This document shows, in pieces, positions 35,701-44,961 of a stretch of DNA of 64,000 nt. The translations under genes were made by a program, and so were the position numbers. Every line of letters begins with the position of its first letter. The first letter of the stretch is position 1. Source of the stretch: Streptomyces tanashiensis (GTDB taxonomy: Bacteria; Actinomycetota; Actinomycetes; Streptomycetales; Streptomycetaceae). The notes below the pieces were generated by a model. That model ran no database searches. It had not been told where the DNA came from and saw nothing but the letters and a program-made list of their open reading frames with translations. The stretch covers positions 434,001 through 498,000 of the forward strand of contig NZ_BMRZ01000003.1 in the NCBI RefSeq assembly GCF_014648895.1, read 5' to 3'.

Positions 35701-36081
35701 GTGAACTCCCTTGAGGTGGGGGGACCTTGGCTGCTGCCGTCCCCGCGGGGTGCCGGGCGGTGGGCCCGGTCATCGTGGCGGCGCAAGGTTTCCGTGGAGG
35801 GTGCGCCAGGTAACAGAGTGGCGACATGAACACGTCACATCAAGGGGTGTGACGGTCCTGATGGAGTGCCAGATTCCGCCCGGCGTTCAGGGGTTCACGG
35901 CTACGTCGGCCCCGAAGGGGGTGCGGGAATCGCCTCGCGCGCCCCCGGTGGCACCTCGCGCGCCCCCGGTGACACCTCGCGCGCGCCCGAAAGCGCCCGA
36001 AAGTGCCCAGAAGCGCCCGGAAACGCCTCGCGCGCGGCCGGAAGTCCGGCCGCGCGCGAGGGGAAGAGGGGGAGGGGGTGG
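35701..36081. other. Non-coding stretch with repeats and a long hairpin
   Basis: No gene is present in these 381 bases. They contain the promoter of the HNH nuclease gene near 35701-35830. Short repeats of CACCTCGCGCGCCCCCGGTG lie around 35930-35985, with CGCCCGAAAG-type words after them. The long hairpin at 36026-36061 ends the leftward HAD gene. Confidence 0.6.
36026..36061 (-). terminator. 17-bp perfect hairpin downstream of the HAD gene
   Basis: CCTCGCGCGCGGCCGGA (36026-36042) and its exact complement (36045-36061) are separated by AG. It lies 21 bases past the leftward HAD stop. The stem is unusually long for a terminator, and there is no T-tract. Confidence 0.75.
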
Positions 36082-36750
36082 TTACGTGAGGACGGTCAGC
36101 GTGATCGAGCCGTCCGCCGCCGGCTCCACCCGCAGCCGGGTGAGGTCGGCGATGTGCACGTCCGGCGCGAAGGCCGCCGCGCGCGGGCCCACGCCCACGA
36201 CGCGCATGCCGGCCGCGCGGCCCGCCTGGATGCCGGCCTCGGAGTCCTCGAAGACCACGCAGTCCGCCGGGTCGAAGCCCAGCGTCGCCGCGCCCTTGAG
36301 GAAGCCCTCGGGGTCCGGCTTGCTGGCGCCGACGCTCTCGGCGGTGACCCGGAGCTCCGGCATCCGGAGGGCCGCCGCGCCCATCCGGGCCTGGGCCAGG
36401 GCCTCGTCCGCGGAGGTCACCAGGGCGTGCGGGAGGTTCTCGATGGCGGCCATGAAGGCGGGGGCGCCGGGCACGGGCACGACCCCGTCGAGGTCGGCGG
36501 TCTCCTCGGCCAGCATCACCCGGTTGTCGGCGTGGTTCTCCGCCATCGGGCGGTCCGGGAGGAGGACGGCCATCGTGGCGAACCCCTGGCGGCCGTGGAC
36601 GACCTTGAGCACCTCGTCCGCGTCGAGACCCTGGCGGTCCGCCCAGCGGCGCCAGCAGCGCTCGACGACGGCGTCCGAGTTGACGAGGGTGCCGTCCATG
36701 TCGAGGAGGAGGGCGCGGGCGGTGAGCGTTGCCGGGGTGGTGGCAGGCAT
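36082..36750 (-). CDS. HAD-superfamily phosphatase (phosphoglucomutase/DOG type)
   Basis: The 222-residue enzyme has motif I LLLDMDGTLVNSD (about 14-26), a motif II Ser/Thr in HALVTSADEA, the Lys in GASKPDPEGFLKGA and the acidic motif VVFEDSEAGIQAGRAAGM. It most resembles sugar-phosphatase or beta-phosphoglucomutase-like HAD proteins. The ATG at 36750 follows TGGAGACCTG; a longer reading is not supported. The substrate is not clear. Confidence 0.93.
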   Translation of the reverse strand: MPATTPATLTARALLLDMDGTLVNSDAVVERCWRRWADRQGLDADEVLKVVHGRQGFATMAVLLPDRPMAENHADNRVMLAEETADLDGVVPVPGAPAFMAAIENLPHALVTSADEALAQARMGAAALRMPELRVTAESVGASKPDPEGFLKGAATLGFDPADCVVFEDSEAGIQAGRAAGMRVVGVGPRAAAFAPDVHIADLTRLRVEPAADGSITLTVLT

Positions 36751-36884
36751 CAGGTCTCCAGAGGGGGTGGCGCGGAGAACGAAGCGGTCCCGCCCACCGG
36801 TCAGGGAGTGCGGGCGGGGCCACTTTGTTCTTCTACGATACAAAACCGGAGGCCGTCTTGGCCAACCGGTCCTCCGTCCGCCCC

Positions 36885-38213
36885 CTACAGCCAGGTGCTC
36901 CGCTCCAGGACCTCGCGCGTGTGGGGGCCGTAGACCCCCTTCGGGTCACCCTCGATGTACATCCACGACTGGTAGCTCTTCACCGCGCGCCAGACCTCCT
37001 GGTCGTACTCGCCGTCCACGTCGCCGTGGTACGCCCCCGCCAGGGTCAGCCGCGCCTGGAGCTCGATCACCTCATCGCCCGACGAGCCGATGGTCAGCGT
37101 GGCCGACGCCTCCTCGGTCTCCTGGGGCGGCAGCGAGGACGGCGTGGTGGTCGTCGTCGGCGACGCGGACGTCGGGGTCGCGGAGGGGGTGGCGGCCGGA
37201 GGGGCGGCCGAACTCGCCGACGCGCTCGGGCTCGCGGTGGTGCCGCTCGGGGAGGGGGTCGCGGACGGCGACGCGGACGTCCGGTGCGGGGTCGGGGAGG
37301 ACGTGGTCGGCTCCGGGGTCTCGGAGGAGGGGGACGGCGCCTCCGACACGGCGATGTTCAGGGACGCGCTCGTGGTCACCTCGGGCACGGCCGCCCGGTC
37401 GTCGGTGTCGTCCGCGCCGCCGAGGACGGACGCGGCCAGGGCCGCGGTGCCCGCCACCGCGACGGCGGCCACCGCCGCGATCACCACGCCGCGCCTGCGG
37501 CCCCGCGCCCGCGCCCGCTCCTGGCCGGGCGCGGACGCCACGTCGCCGATGCCGCGCAGCAGCAGCGGCATCGTCTCGGAGGCGTCGCCCGCCGCGCCGG
37601 GGTGGCCGTGCCCGGGGTACGGCTCCGAGCCCGCGACACCCCCGTACGCCTCAGGGTCCGGGCCGGCCGGGCGCCCCTGCGCGCCCGGTCCGCCCGCGTA
37701 CGCCTCCGGACGGATCGCCGCCAGCTGGGTGGTCGGCGGGTCCTCGGGCGCGTACGCCGACGGGTCCTGCGGCGCGTGCTCCGGCGTGTACGGCGACGGG
37801 TTCTGCTGTCCATGCTCGGGCGTGTACGGCGACGGGTCCTGCGGCCCGTGCTCCGGCGTGTACGGCGACGGGTTCTGCTGTCCGTGCTCCGGCGCGTACG
37901 CCGGCAGGTACGCGGTCGGGTGCTCGTCCGGCCCAGCGGCGCCGACTCCGGTCGCACCGGTGCCGGCCGCGCCGACGCCGGCACCGCCGACGCCCGCCGT
38001 GCCGACGCAGGCCGTGCCCGCGCCGCCCGTGCCGAAGCCGTTCGGGCCCCCCGGCCCCTCCGGCTCCGCGGGCGCGTCCAGGGTCACGTACGGCCTGATC
38101 CGCAGCGGGTCGAAGTCCTCCGCCGCGGCCATCTCCGCCGCCTTCTCCGCTGCCCTGGCGCAGGCGCAGCCAGGTCTGTGTACACCACATTCAGGACAGA
38201 CGTGTCCGGTCAT
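36885..38213 (-). CDS. Membrane protein with zinc knuckle, repeats and peptidoglycan-binding domain
   Basis: The 442-residue protein begins with a Cys-rich stretch (CPECGVHRPGCACA). A cytosolic disordered region follows, with four copies of EHGxQxPSPYTP (about 108-160), then a membrane helix near 245-265 (GVVIAAVAAVAVAGTAALAA). Beyond it lies a Ser/Thr/Pro-rich extracellular linker and a C-terminal peptidoglycan-binding domain (about 375-442; GSSGDEVIELQARLTLAGAY). It is divergent from the exporter at 38365. Role unknown; it probably links the envelope to a cytosolic partner. Confidence 0.88.
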   Translation of the reverse strand: MTGHVCPECGVHRPGCACARAAEKAAEMAAAEDFDPLRIRPYVTLDAPAEPEGPGGPNGFGTGGAGTACVGTAGVGGAGVGAAGTGATGVGAAGPDEHPTAYLPAYAPEHGQQNPSPYTPEHGPQDPSPYTPEHGQQNPSPYTPEHAPQDPSAYAPEDPPTTQLAAIRPEAYAGGPGAQGRPAGPDPEAYGGVAGSEPYPGHGHPGAAGDASETMPLLLRGIGDVASAPGQERARARGRRRGVVIAAVAAVAVAGTAALAASVLGGADDTDDRAAVPEVTTSASLNIAVSEAPSPSSETPEPTTSSPTPHRTSASPSATPSPSGTTASPSASASSAAPPAATPSATPTSASPTTTTTPSSLPPQETEEASATLTIGSSGDEVIELQARLTLAGAYHGDVDGEYDQEVWRAVKSYQSWMYIEGDPKGVYGPHTREVLERSTWL

Positions 38214-38364
38214 GATGGGTCCCCTCCCCGATACAACTGCGAGCGATTATGCAGCCCGCCCCTGTCCGACGGGCGAACGGCTGTGCCCCTCCGCAGGCCG
38301 TAATAGGACATTCCGGCCAGGATGGGAGAGGCCACCGCGACACGGAGACGGAGACGGAGACCCC

Positions 38365-40434
38365 ATGGCCCAGGACGCACGCCCGTCCCACCTCGGCGAC
38401 GCCCCCGTGCCCGGGGAGGGGCAGAGCCGCCGCACCGTCCTCGTCGCGATCGGCGCACTGCTGCTCGGCATGCTGCTCGCCGCCCTCGACCAGAACATCG
38501 TCTCCACGGCCCTGCCGACCATCGTCAGCGAGCTCGGCGGAATGGAGCACCTCTCCTGGGTGGTCACCGCCTACATGCTGGCCGCCACGGCCGGCACCCC
38601 CCTCTGGGGCAAGCTGGGCGACCAATATGGGCGCAAGAAGCTGATCCAGGGCGCCATCGTCCTCTTCCTCATCGGCTCCGCCCTCTGCGGCATCGCCCAG
38701 AACATGCCGCAGCTCATCGCCTTCCGCGCGGTCCAGGGTCTCGGCGGCGGCGGCCTCATGGTGCTGTCGATGGCGATCGTCGGCGACCTCGTCCCACCCC
38801 GGGAGCGCGGCAGGTACCAGGGCCTCTTCGGCGCCGTCTTCGGCGGCACCAGCGTCCTCGGCCCGCTCCTCGGCGGGCTCTTCACCGAACACCTCTCCTG
38901 GCGCTGGGTGTTCTACATCAACCTGCCGATCGGGATCGTCGCCCTCTTCGTGATCGCGGCCGTGCTGCACATCCCGGCGCGCTCCACCCGGCACACCATC
39001 GACTACCTCGGCACCTTCCTCATCGCCTCGGTCGCCACCTGCCTGGTCCTGGTGGCCTCCCTCGGCGGCACCACCTGGGCGTGGGGCTCGGCGCAGATCA
39101 TCGGCCTCGCCGTCCTCGGAGCCGTACTCCTCGTGTGGTTCGTGCACGTCGAACGGCGGGCCGCCGAACCCGTCCTGCCGCTCAAGCTCTTCCGGATCCG
39201 GACCTTCAGCCTCGTCGCCGTCATCAGCTTCGTCGTCGGCTTCGCCTTGTTCGGCGCGATGACCTTCCTGCCGACCTTCCTCCAGATCGTCCAGGGCGTC
39301 ACCCCGACCATGTCCGGCGTCCACATGCTGCCGATGGTCCTCGGCGTGCTGCTCACCTCGACCGTCTCCGGCCAGATCGTCTCCCGCACCGGCCGCTGGA
39401 AGGTCTTCCCGATCGTCGGCACGGCCCTCACCGGGCTCGGCCTGCTCCTCCTCCACAACCTGTCGGAGACCAGCTCGACCTGGTCCATGAGCGTCTGCTT
39501 CTTCGTGTTCGGCGCCGGGCTCGGCATGGTCATCCAGGTCCTCGTCGTGGTCGTGCAGAACGCCGTCGCCCACGAGGACCTCGGCGTCGCCACCTCCGGA
39601 GTCACCTTCTTCCGCTCCATCGGAGCCTCCTTCGGCGTCGCCGTCTTCGGCACGATCTTCACCAGCCGGCTCACGGACGAACTCGACGACGTGTTCGCGA
39701 GCGCGGCGAGCGCGGGAACGGAGCTCCCGCCGGGCATCGACGCCGGCCGGTTCGCCGCCGATCCCCGCGCCCTCGCCGAGCTGCCGCCCGAGCTGCGACC
39801 GTCCGTCCTGCAGGCGTACGCCACGTCCATCACGGACGTCTTCCTGTACGCGGCGCCCGTCGTCCTCGTCGCCTTCGTCATCGCCTGGTGCCTGAAGGAG
39901 GACAAGCTGCGGGCCTCGGTCACCGCGCCCGGCCCCGGCAGGCCCCTCGCCTCCGACCCGGTCGAGCGCTCCTCGCACGACGAGTGCGCCCGCGCCCTGT
40001 CGGTCCTCGGCTCCAGGGAGGGCCGCAGGGCGATCTACGTGAAGATCACCGCCCTCTCCGGGCTCGACCTGCTGCCCGCGGCGAGCTGGCTGCTGCTGCG
40101 CGTCCGCCGCCACGGGACCGTCGAACCCTCCTGGCTGGCCGAGACCACCCCCGTACCGCTGGGGGTGATCACGGAGGCGTCCCTGCAGGTGGAGGAGCGG
40201 GGGCTGGTGACACGGGAGGGGGTGCAGCTGACCCTCACCGAGGACGGGGTACGGGCCGCGACGGTCCTGGCCAAGGCCCGGGAGGACTCGCTCGCCGAAC
40301 TCCTCGGCGACTGGTGGGGACCCGAACGGCCCACCGACCTCGTACAGCTGGTGGAGGAGCTGACGGCCGAGCTGCGCGGCTCGGACGGGGAGCGGCCCCG
40401 CCCGCCCGAACCTCCCGGCGACCTCCAGACGTAG
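38365..40434 (+). CDS. DHA2-family exporter fused to a MarR-like winged helix
   Basis: The 689-residue protein has about 14 membrane segments. Efflux signatures include LDQNIVSTALPTIVSELGG at the start, GKLGDQYGRKKLI, and the WRWVFYINLPIGIVALF segment. From about residue 535 a soluble domain of about 150 residues follows (ALSVLGSREGRRAIYVKITA, SWLLLRVRRHGTVEPSW, VEERGLVTREGVQLTLTEDG), which reads as a MarR-type winged helix. A transporter fused to its own DNA-binding module is uncommon. The ATG at 38365 begins AQDARPSHLG. Confidence 0.92.
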   Translation: MAQDARPSHLGDAPVPGEGQSRRTVLVAIGALLLGMLLAALDQNIVSTALPTIVSELGGMEHLSWVVTAYMLAATAGTPLWGKLGDQYGRKKLIQGAIVLFLIGSALCGIAQNMPQLIAFRAVQGLGGGGLMVLSMAIVGDLVPPRERGRYQGLFGAVFGGTSVLGPLLGGLFTEHLSWRWVFYINLPIGIVALFVIAAVLHIPARSTRHTIDYLGTFLIASVATCLVLVASLGGTTWAWGSAQIIGLAVLGAVLLVWFVHVERRAAEPVLPLKLFRIRTFSLVAVISFVVGFALFGAMTFLPTFLQIVQGVTPTMSGVHMLPMVLGVLLTSTVSGQIVSRTGRWKVFPIVGTALTGLGLLLLHNLSETSSTWSMSVCFFVFGAGLGMVIQVLVVVVQNAVAHEDLGVATSGVTFFRSIGASFGVAVFGTIFTSRLTDELDDVFASAASAGTELPPGIDAGRFAADPRALAELPPELRPSVLQAYATSITDVFLYAAPVVLVAFVIAWCLKEDKLRASVTAPGPGRPLASDPVERSSHDECARALSVLGSREGRRAIYVKITALSGLDLLPAASWLLLRVRRHGTVEPSWLAETTPVPLGVITEASLQVEERGLVTREGVQLTLTEDGVRAATVLAKAREDSLAELLGDWWGPERPTDLVQLVEELTAELRGSDGERPRPPEPPGDLQT

Positions 40435-40443
40435 ACCGGCCGC

Positions 40444-40929
40444 TCAGAGTTCCTTGCCGTACCAGATGTCCATGTACGGACCGGTGCAGTACGCGGGGAT
40501 CTCCGCGTACCCGTGCCGTGTGTAGAGGGCCCGCGCCTCGACCAGGTCGAGGCGCGTGTTGAGGACCATCCGGCGCGCGCCGAGGCCCCGCGCCTCCTCC
40601 TCCAGCCTCCGCATCAGGCCGCCGGATCCGCCCGCCCCACGGAAGGCGTGCCGGATGAAGACGCGCGTCAGCTCGGCGCGTTCGCCGTCCAGCATCAGCA
40701 CGCCGCCGCAGCCGACGGGCTTCCCGTCCAGTCGTGCCACCAGGAACTGCCCGGTCGGCGGCGTCAGTCGCTCGACCCCGTCGTTCGTCAGGCCATCGTC
40801 GAGCTCCGCCTCGGTCGCGGGCCGCTTCCAGTAACGGCCGGCCACGTCGGCGTAGTAGTCGCGCCGCAGGGCGGCCGCGTCCGCGGTGTCGACGCGCTCA
40901 GGGGAGAAAGTCCAGGTCATGCGGGCCAT
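40444..40929 (-). CDS. GNAT-family N-acetyltransferase
   Basis: The 161-residue protein carries the acetyl-CoA-binding GNAT fold: LVARLDGKPVGCGGVLMLDG, RVFIRHAFRGAGGSGGLMR (motif A, RxxGxG-like) and RMVLNTRLDLVEARALYTRHG. The substrate is not inferable. It is convergent with the exporter gene at nine bases. The start may be 40929 or 40920 (TWTFSPERVD). Confidence 0.9.
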   Translation of the reverse strand: MARMTWTFSPERVDTADAAALRRDYYADVAGRYWKRPATEAELDDGLTNDGVERLTPPTGQFLVARLDGKPVGCGGVLMLDGERAELTRVFIRHAFRGAGGSGGLMRRLEEEARGLGARRMVLNTRLDLVEARALYTRHGYAEIPAYCTGPYMDIWYGKEL

Positions 40930-40962
40930 TCTGCGGCCCGCACGACCACGCTCGCCGCCGAA

Positions 40963-41283
40963 TTACTTGGGCGACGCCTGCTGGACGACCTCGAACGACC
41001 AGAGGGTGGAGCCGGAGGCGGCCGGCTTGGGCCGCTCGCCGCCCTCGCCACCGCCCTGGTGGGCGGCCTTCATGGAACCGTTCATCCAGTTCTGGAAGTC
41101 CTCCTCGCTGCGCCAGCGCGTGTACACCAGGTACTGGTCGGTGCCCTCCACCGGGCGCAGCAGCTCGAACCACTCGAATCCGTCGGACCCCTCGACGGCC
41201 CCGGCCCGGGAGGCGAAACGCCGCTCCAGCACCTCACGCTGCTCGGCCGGCACGGTCAGGACGTTGATCTTCACGATGCTCAT
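40963..41283 (-). CDS. Antibiotic biosynthesis monooxygenase (ABM) domain protein
   Basis: The 106-residue protein is a single ABM dimeric ferredoxin-like domain: IVKINVLTVPAEQREVLERR, GFEWFELLRPVEGTDQYLVY and WRSEEDFQNWMNGSMKAAH. Members include heme-degrading monooxygenases (IsdG-like) and quinone-forming enzymes. No heme-binding His motif was confirmed. It is a single gene upstream of the GNAT gene on the same strand. Confidence 0.88.
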   Translation of the reverse strand: MSIVKINVLTVPAEQREVLERRFASRAGAVEGSDGFEWFELLRPVEGTDQYLVYTRWRSEEDFQNWMNGSMKAAHQGGGEGGERPKPAASGSTLWSFEVVQQASPK

Positions 41284-41386
41284 GGAGGGCAGGATATGAC
41301 CCACCGCTCCGGCGCCCCCGTTTGACGATCCCCGTCGGCAGGCGTAGTCCGGAATCAGGGGGACTCGGGGTGAGAGGAGTCCCATC

Positions 41387-41791
41387 ATGCTCGGCGAGCA
41401 GGTCGGCACGCTTTCAGGAGAGATGACGGGGATACGGGTGCTGTCCACGGACGGCGGCCACGCCGTCACGGAGGCCTCGTTCCAGGGGACGGGCACGCTG
41501 CTCGGTACGGCGATCAAGGACATGGGGACGTACGAGTCGGTCCTGCAGCCGGACGGCACGCTCTTCGGTGAGGGCCAGGGGATCAGCATGACCGAGGCCG
41601 GGGAGACGGTCACCTGGCACGGCTCCGGTGTGGGACGGTTCAACGAGTCCGGCGGGGTGAACTGGCGGGGCGCCGTTTTCTACGAGACCGCCGCCGCCAC
41701 GTTCGCCCGCCTCAATGGGATCGCCGTCGTGTTCGAGTTCGACACCGAGGAGAGCGGGAAGGTGTCGGCGTCGCTGTTCGAGTGGAAGTAG
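41387..41791 (+). CDS. Beta-barrel hypothetical protein, 134 aa
   Basis: Not firmly recognised. The sequence is a run of beta strands with Gly turns (LGEQVGTLSGEMTGIRVLST, LGTAIKDMGTYESVLQPDG, WRGAVFYETAAATFARLNGI) like small allene-oxide-cyclase or DUF3224-type barrels of actinobacteria. The ATG at 41387 follows GAGAGGAGTCCC. No signal peptide. It is convergent with the O-methyltransferase gene. Confidence 0.8.
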   Translation: MLGEQVGTLSGEMTGIRVLSTDGGHAVTEASFQGTGTLLGTAIKDMGTYESVLQPDGTLFGEGQGISMTEAGETVTWHGSGVGRFNESGGVNWRGAVFYETAAATFARLNGIAVVFEFDTEESGKVSASLFEWK

Positions 41792-41794
41792 TCC

Positions 41795-42472
41795 CTACTC
41801 GGTTCCGTCGACCACGCGGGCCAGCAGCAGCCCGTCGTAGCCCTTCGTGCCGACCGTCTGGACGGCCGTCGCGTCCAGGCGCGGTTCGCGGGCGACCAGG
41901 TCGAACATCTCGCGGGTGCCGGTGATCGCCGGGTCGTCGGGGTGCGCGGTGGCGACCCTGCCGTTCCGCACCACGTTGTCGACGATGATCAGCGTGCCCG
42001 GACGGGAGAGCTTCAGGGCCCACTCCACGTACCGCGGGTTGTTGACCTTGTCCGCGTCGATGAAGACGAGGTCGAAGGGGCCGGCGCCCTCCGCCTCCAG
42101 CCGCGGCAGGGTGTCCAGGGCCGCGCCCGTCCGGACCTCGACGATCTTGTCGAGGCCGGCGCGGGCGATGTTGGCGCGGGCGACGTCCGCGTGGGCCGGG
42201 TCGTACTCCAGGGTGATCAGGCGGCCGTCGGCGGGCAGCGCGCGGGCCAGCCAGATCGTGCTGTAGCCGCCGAGGGTGCCGATCTCCAGGACGGTCCGCG
42301 CGCCCTGCGTCCGGGCCAGCAGGTGGAGCAGCTTGCCCTGGTTGGGGGCGACGGCGATCTCCGGCAGGCCCGCCGCCGTCGAGTCGGCGAGCGCGGCCGT
42401 CAGGATCTCGTCGGCGGGGGCGATCGTGTCGGTGAAGTACTGGTCCACGTCGGTCCACTGAGGGTTCGTCAT
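41795..42472 (-). CDS. Class I SAM-dependent O-methyltransferase (catechol-O-methyltransferase type)
   Basis: The 225-residue enzyme shows the family pattern APNQGKLLHLLARTQGARTV, the SAM loop LEIGTLGGYSTIWLA, LITLEYDPAHADVARANI and FDLVFIDADKVNNPRYVEWA, with metal-ligand acids. It methylates catechol-like or caffeoyl-CoA-like substrates. Its ATG overlaps the stop of the DUF2330 gene by four bases, so the two are coupled. Confidence 0.94.
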   Translation of the reverse strand: MTNPQWTDVDQYFTDTIAPADEILTAALADSTAAGLPEIAVAPNQGKLLHLLARTQGARTVLEIGTLGGYSTIWLARALPADGRLITLEYDPAHADVARANIARAGLDKIVEVRTGAALDTLPRLEAEGAGPFDLVFIDADKVNNPRYVEWALKLSRPGTLIIVDNVVRNGRVATAHPDDPAITGTREMFDLVAREPRLDATAVQTVGTKGYDGLLLARVVDGTE

Positions 42473-43563
42473 ACGGTCGAACGTACACCTGCGTCCGCGG
42501 TCCGGCGGCGTCTCGCCACCCCTGCGGCGAGCAGTGCCGCGAGCAGCAGGCCGCCGCCGACCGTCAGGAGCCAGACGGGGATGCCGCCGCCGACGGTGAG
42601 CAGCCGGTCGGTGTACTCGACCTGGCGGTACGGGGTGTCGGCGACGGTCCGCAGGTGGTGGTCGTCGTCGATGCGTTCGGGGTGGGGGAAGTGCTGTTCC
42701 AGGACCGTCAGACGGACCGGACGGTCGCCGGTGAGGCCCGCGACGGCGCCCTCGGGGCGCTCGATCCGGCCGGCGAAGGTGACCTCGGGGCGGTCGCCGC
42801 CGATGGGGGAGCGGGGTTCCATCCGGTGGTCGGCGAGGACGTACAGGCCGAGGGTCTGCGGAGTCCGCGCGAGGCGGGAGAGCCGCATGGGATAGACGAG
42901 TTCGGGGGAGGAGAAGGTGATCCGCAGCGGGGTCAGCTCGCCGTAGAGGGTCGCGCCCCGCTCCTGCGGGGCCAGGCGGACGGCGACGTACTCCCACTTC
43001 CGCTCGACGTACGGCTGGAGCGCGCCGGTGAGCCGCTCGGGCAGCTCGAAGCCGTTGGTGCGCAGCCAGTCGCCGAGGGCCTCGGGGTCGGTGGCGGTGA
43101 GCCGGGCCACGTCGAAGGGGCCGAGCCGCTCGCGCCCCACGACGCCGACTCCGGAGCCCGCGCCGGGCGGGGCGGCGCCGGCTCCGTCGCCGTAGGTGCT
43201 GTCGAAGGGCCAGTCGCCCTCGCGCGGCCAGAAGTAGTGGCGGTCGCGCTGCTCGGGTTCGGTGAGCCGGTCGAGCGCGTCGAAGAGCGCCGGGTCGCCG
43301 AGGGCGACGTCGGCGCGGCCCGGCACCGGCATGATCCAGGCCGCCCGACGGGCGTTCCCGTGCACGTGGAAGCGCATGACGACGGTCTCGGTGCGCCCGT
43401 CCCAGCGGACGGCCGACTCCTCCCGGTCGACGCCGATGCGCTCGGCCTTGTCCGGGATCATGGCGCCGCAGCCGCAGGCGTAGGCCGGTGCGACGAGCGA
43501 GCCGAGCTGGAGCGCGAGCAGCGCGACGACGATGGTCAGGATGTGTCTCTGTGTCCCCCGCAT
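42469..43563 (-). CDS. DUF2330 membrane protein
   Basis: The 364-residue protein has a signal peptide and the mature start CGCGAMIPDKAERIGVDREE. It continues as an extracytosolic beta domain (RRAAWIMPVPGRADVALGDP, LTPLRITFSSPELVYPMRLS) and ends in one membrane helix (VWLLTVGGGLLLAALLAAGV) and an Arg-rich tail. It matches DUF2330. The Cys-rich mature start could bind metal or bridge. It is translated together with the O-methyltransferase. Confidence 0.9.
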   Translation of the reverse strand: MRGTQRHILTIVVALLALQLGSLVAPAYACGCGAMIPDKAERIGVDREESAVRWDGRTETVVMRFHVHGNARRAAWIMPVPGRADVALGDPALFDALDRLTEPEQRDRHYFWPREGDWPFDSTYGDGAGAAPPGAGSGVGVVGRERLGPFDVARLTATDPEALGDWLRTNGFELPERLTGALQPYVERKWEYVAVRLAPQERGATLYGELTPLRITFSSPELVYPMRLSRLARTPQTLGLYVLADHRMEPRSPIGGDRPEVTFAGRIERPEGAVAGLTGDRPVRLTVLEQHFPHPERIDDDHHLRTVADTPYRQVEYTDRLLTVGGGIPVWLLTVGGGLLLAALLAAGVARRRRTADAGVRSTV

Positions 43564-43609
43564 GCGGGGTCAGACGTGGTCGGTCGCCTTCCGGTTCCGT
43601 GCGTACGGC

Positions 43610-44911
43610 TCAGGCGGAGGTCCTGACCCGGAGCTCCTTCACGCCGTTGAGCCAGGCCGCCCGCAGCCGGCGCGGTTCGCCGGCGAGGGTGAGGTCGGGC
43701 AGGGCGTCGGCGATCGCGTTGAAGATGAGTTCGATCTCCTTGATCGCGAGGGACTTGCCGAGGCAGAAGTGGGGTCCGCCGCCGCCGAAGCCGAGGTGGG
43801 GGTTGGGATCGCGGGTGATGTCGAAGCGTTCGGGGTCGGTGAAGACCTCGGGGTCGTTGTTGGCGGAGGAGTAGAAGAGGCCGATCCGGTCGCCCTTGCG
43901 GATCTTCTGCCCGCCGAGCTCGGTGTCCTGGGTGGCGGTCCGCTGGAAGGAGACGACGGGGGTCGCCCAGCGCACGATCTCCTCGGCGGCGGTCGCGGGC
44001 CGCTCCCGCTTGAAGAGGTCCCACTGGTCGGGGTGGGTGAGGAAGGCGTGCATGCCGTGGCTGATGGCGTTGCGGGTGGTCTCGTTCCCGGCGACGGCGA
44101 GCAGCAGGACGAAGAAGCCGAACTCGTCGGAGGAGAGGTTGCCCTGGCCCTCGGCGGCGACGAGCTGGCTGACGATGTCGGCGGCGGGGCACTCCTTGCG
44201 GGCGGCGGCCATGTTCATCGAGTAGCCGATGAGTTCCATGGCGGCCTCGGCGCCGATCTCCTCGGTGATGGCGTACTCGGGATCGTCGTACGCGACCATC
44301 TTGTTCGACCAGTCGAAGATCCGGGAGCGGTCCTCCTGGGGGACGCCGATGAGTTCGGCGATGGCCTGGAGGGGCAGTTCGACGGCGACGCGGGTGACGA
44401 AGTCGAAGGTGCCGTCGGCGTCGGTGCCGCGCTTCGCCTCCTCGACGATGGCGTGCGCGCGGTCGCGCAGGGCGGTCTCCAGGTTCCGGATCGCGCGGGG
44501 GGTGAAGCCGCGCTGGACGATCTGGCGGACCCGGGTGTGCTCGGGCGGGTCCATGTTGAGCATGATCAGCTTCTGGACCTCGATCTGGTCCCGGGTGATG
44601 TGCTCGTTGAAGCGGATGACGGCGGTGTTCTCGTACGAGGAGAACAGCTCGGGGTGGGTGGAGACGTACTTGACGTCGGCGTGGCGGGTGACCGCCCAGT
44701 ACCCGCCGTCCTCGAAGCCGGTGACGCCGGCCGGCTGGGGGCACCACCACACGGGCGCGGTCTGCCGCAGCCGGGCGAACTCCGGGAAGGGGACGCGGTC
44801 GCGGAGCAGGTCGGGGTCGGTGGCGTCGAACCCTTCGGGGAGCCCCTCGGGGAGTCCCTGGGGGAGGTGCCCCTCGGGGAGCTGTCCTCCGGGGAGATGC
44901 GGGCAGGCCAT
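43610..44911 (-). CDS. Cytochrome P450, CYP125-like steroid side-chain hydroxylase
   Basis: The 433-residue P450 has the I-helix AGNETTRN (274-281), ExxR at 311-314 (EIVR) and the heme segment FGGGGPHFCLG with Cys383. Its sequence (PEHTRVRQIVQRGFTPRAIR and the ending LRAAWLNGVKEL) is that of the CYP125 group, which oxidises the steroid C26/C27 terminal methyl. The N-terminus has LPEG repeats. The start 44911 has GGAGAG at the right distance. It is divergent from a thiolase, with two KstR-like sites between. Confidence 0.93.
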   Translation of the reverse strand: MACPHLPGGQLPEGHLPQGLPEGLPEGFDATDPDLLRDRVPFPEFARLRQTAPVWWCPQPAGVTGFEDGGYWAVTRHADVKYVSTHPELFSSYENTAVIRFNEHITRDQIEVQKLIMLNMDPPEHTRVRQIVQRGFTPRAIRNLETALRDRAHAIVEEAKRGTDADGTFDFVTRVAVELPLQAIAELIGVPQEDRSRIFDWSNKMVAYDDPEYAITEEIGAEAAMELIGYSMNMAAARKECPAADIVSQLVAAEGQGNLSSDEFGFFVLLLAVAGNETTRNAISHGMHAFLTHPDQWDLFKRERPATAAEEIVRWATPVVSFQRTATQDTELGGQKIRKGDRIGLFYSSANNDPEVFTDPERFDITRDPNPHLGFGGGGPHFCLGKSLAIKEIELIFNAIADALPDLTLAGEPRRLRAAWLNGVKELRVRTSA

Positions 44912-44961
44912 CGGCAACACTCTCCATATCTGATGGACCATCAGAAGTTGCCGGGAAAGTT

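Noticed and set aside
36026..36061. Long hairpin as a possible insertion-sequence end
   Set aside because: No target duplication or transposase frame beside it; its position just after a gene stop fits a terminator.
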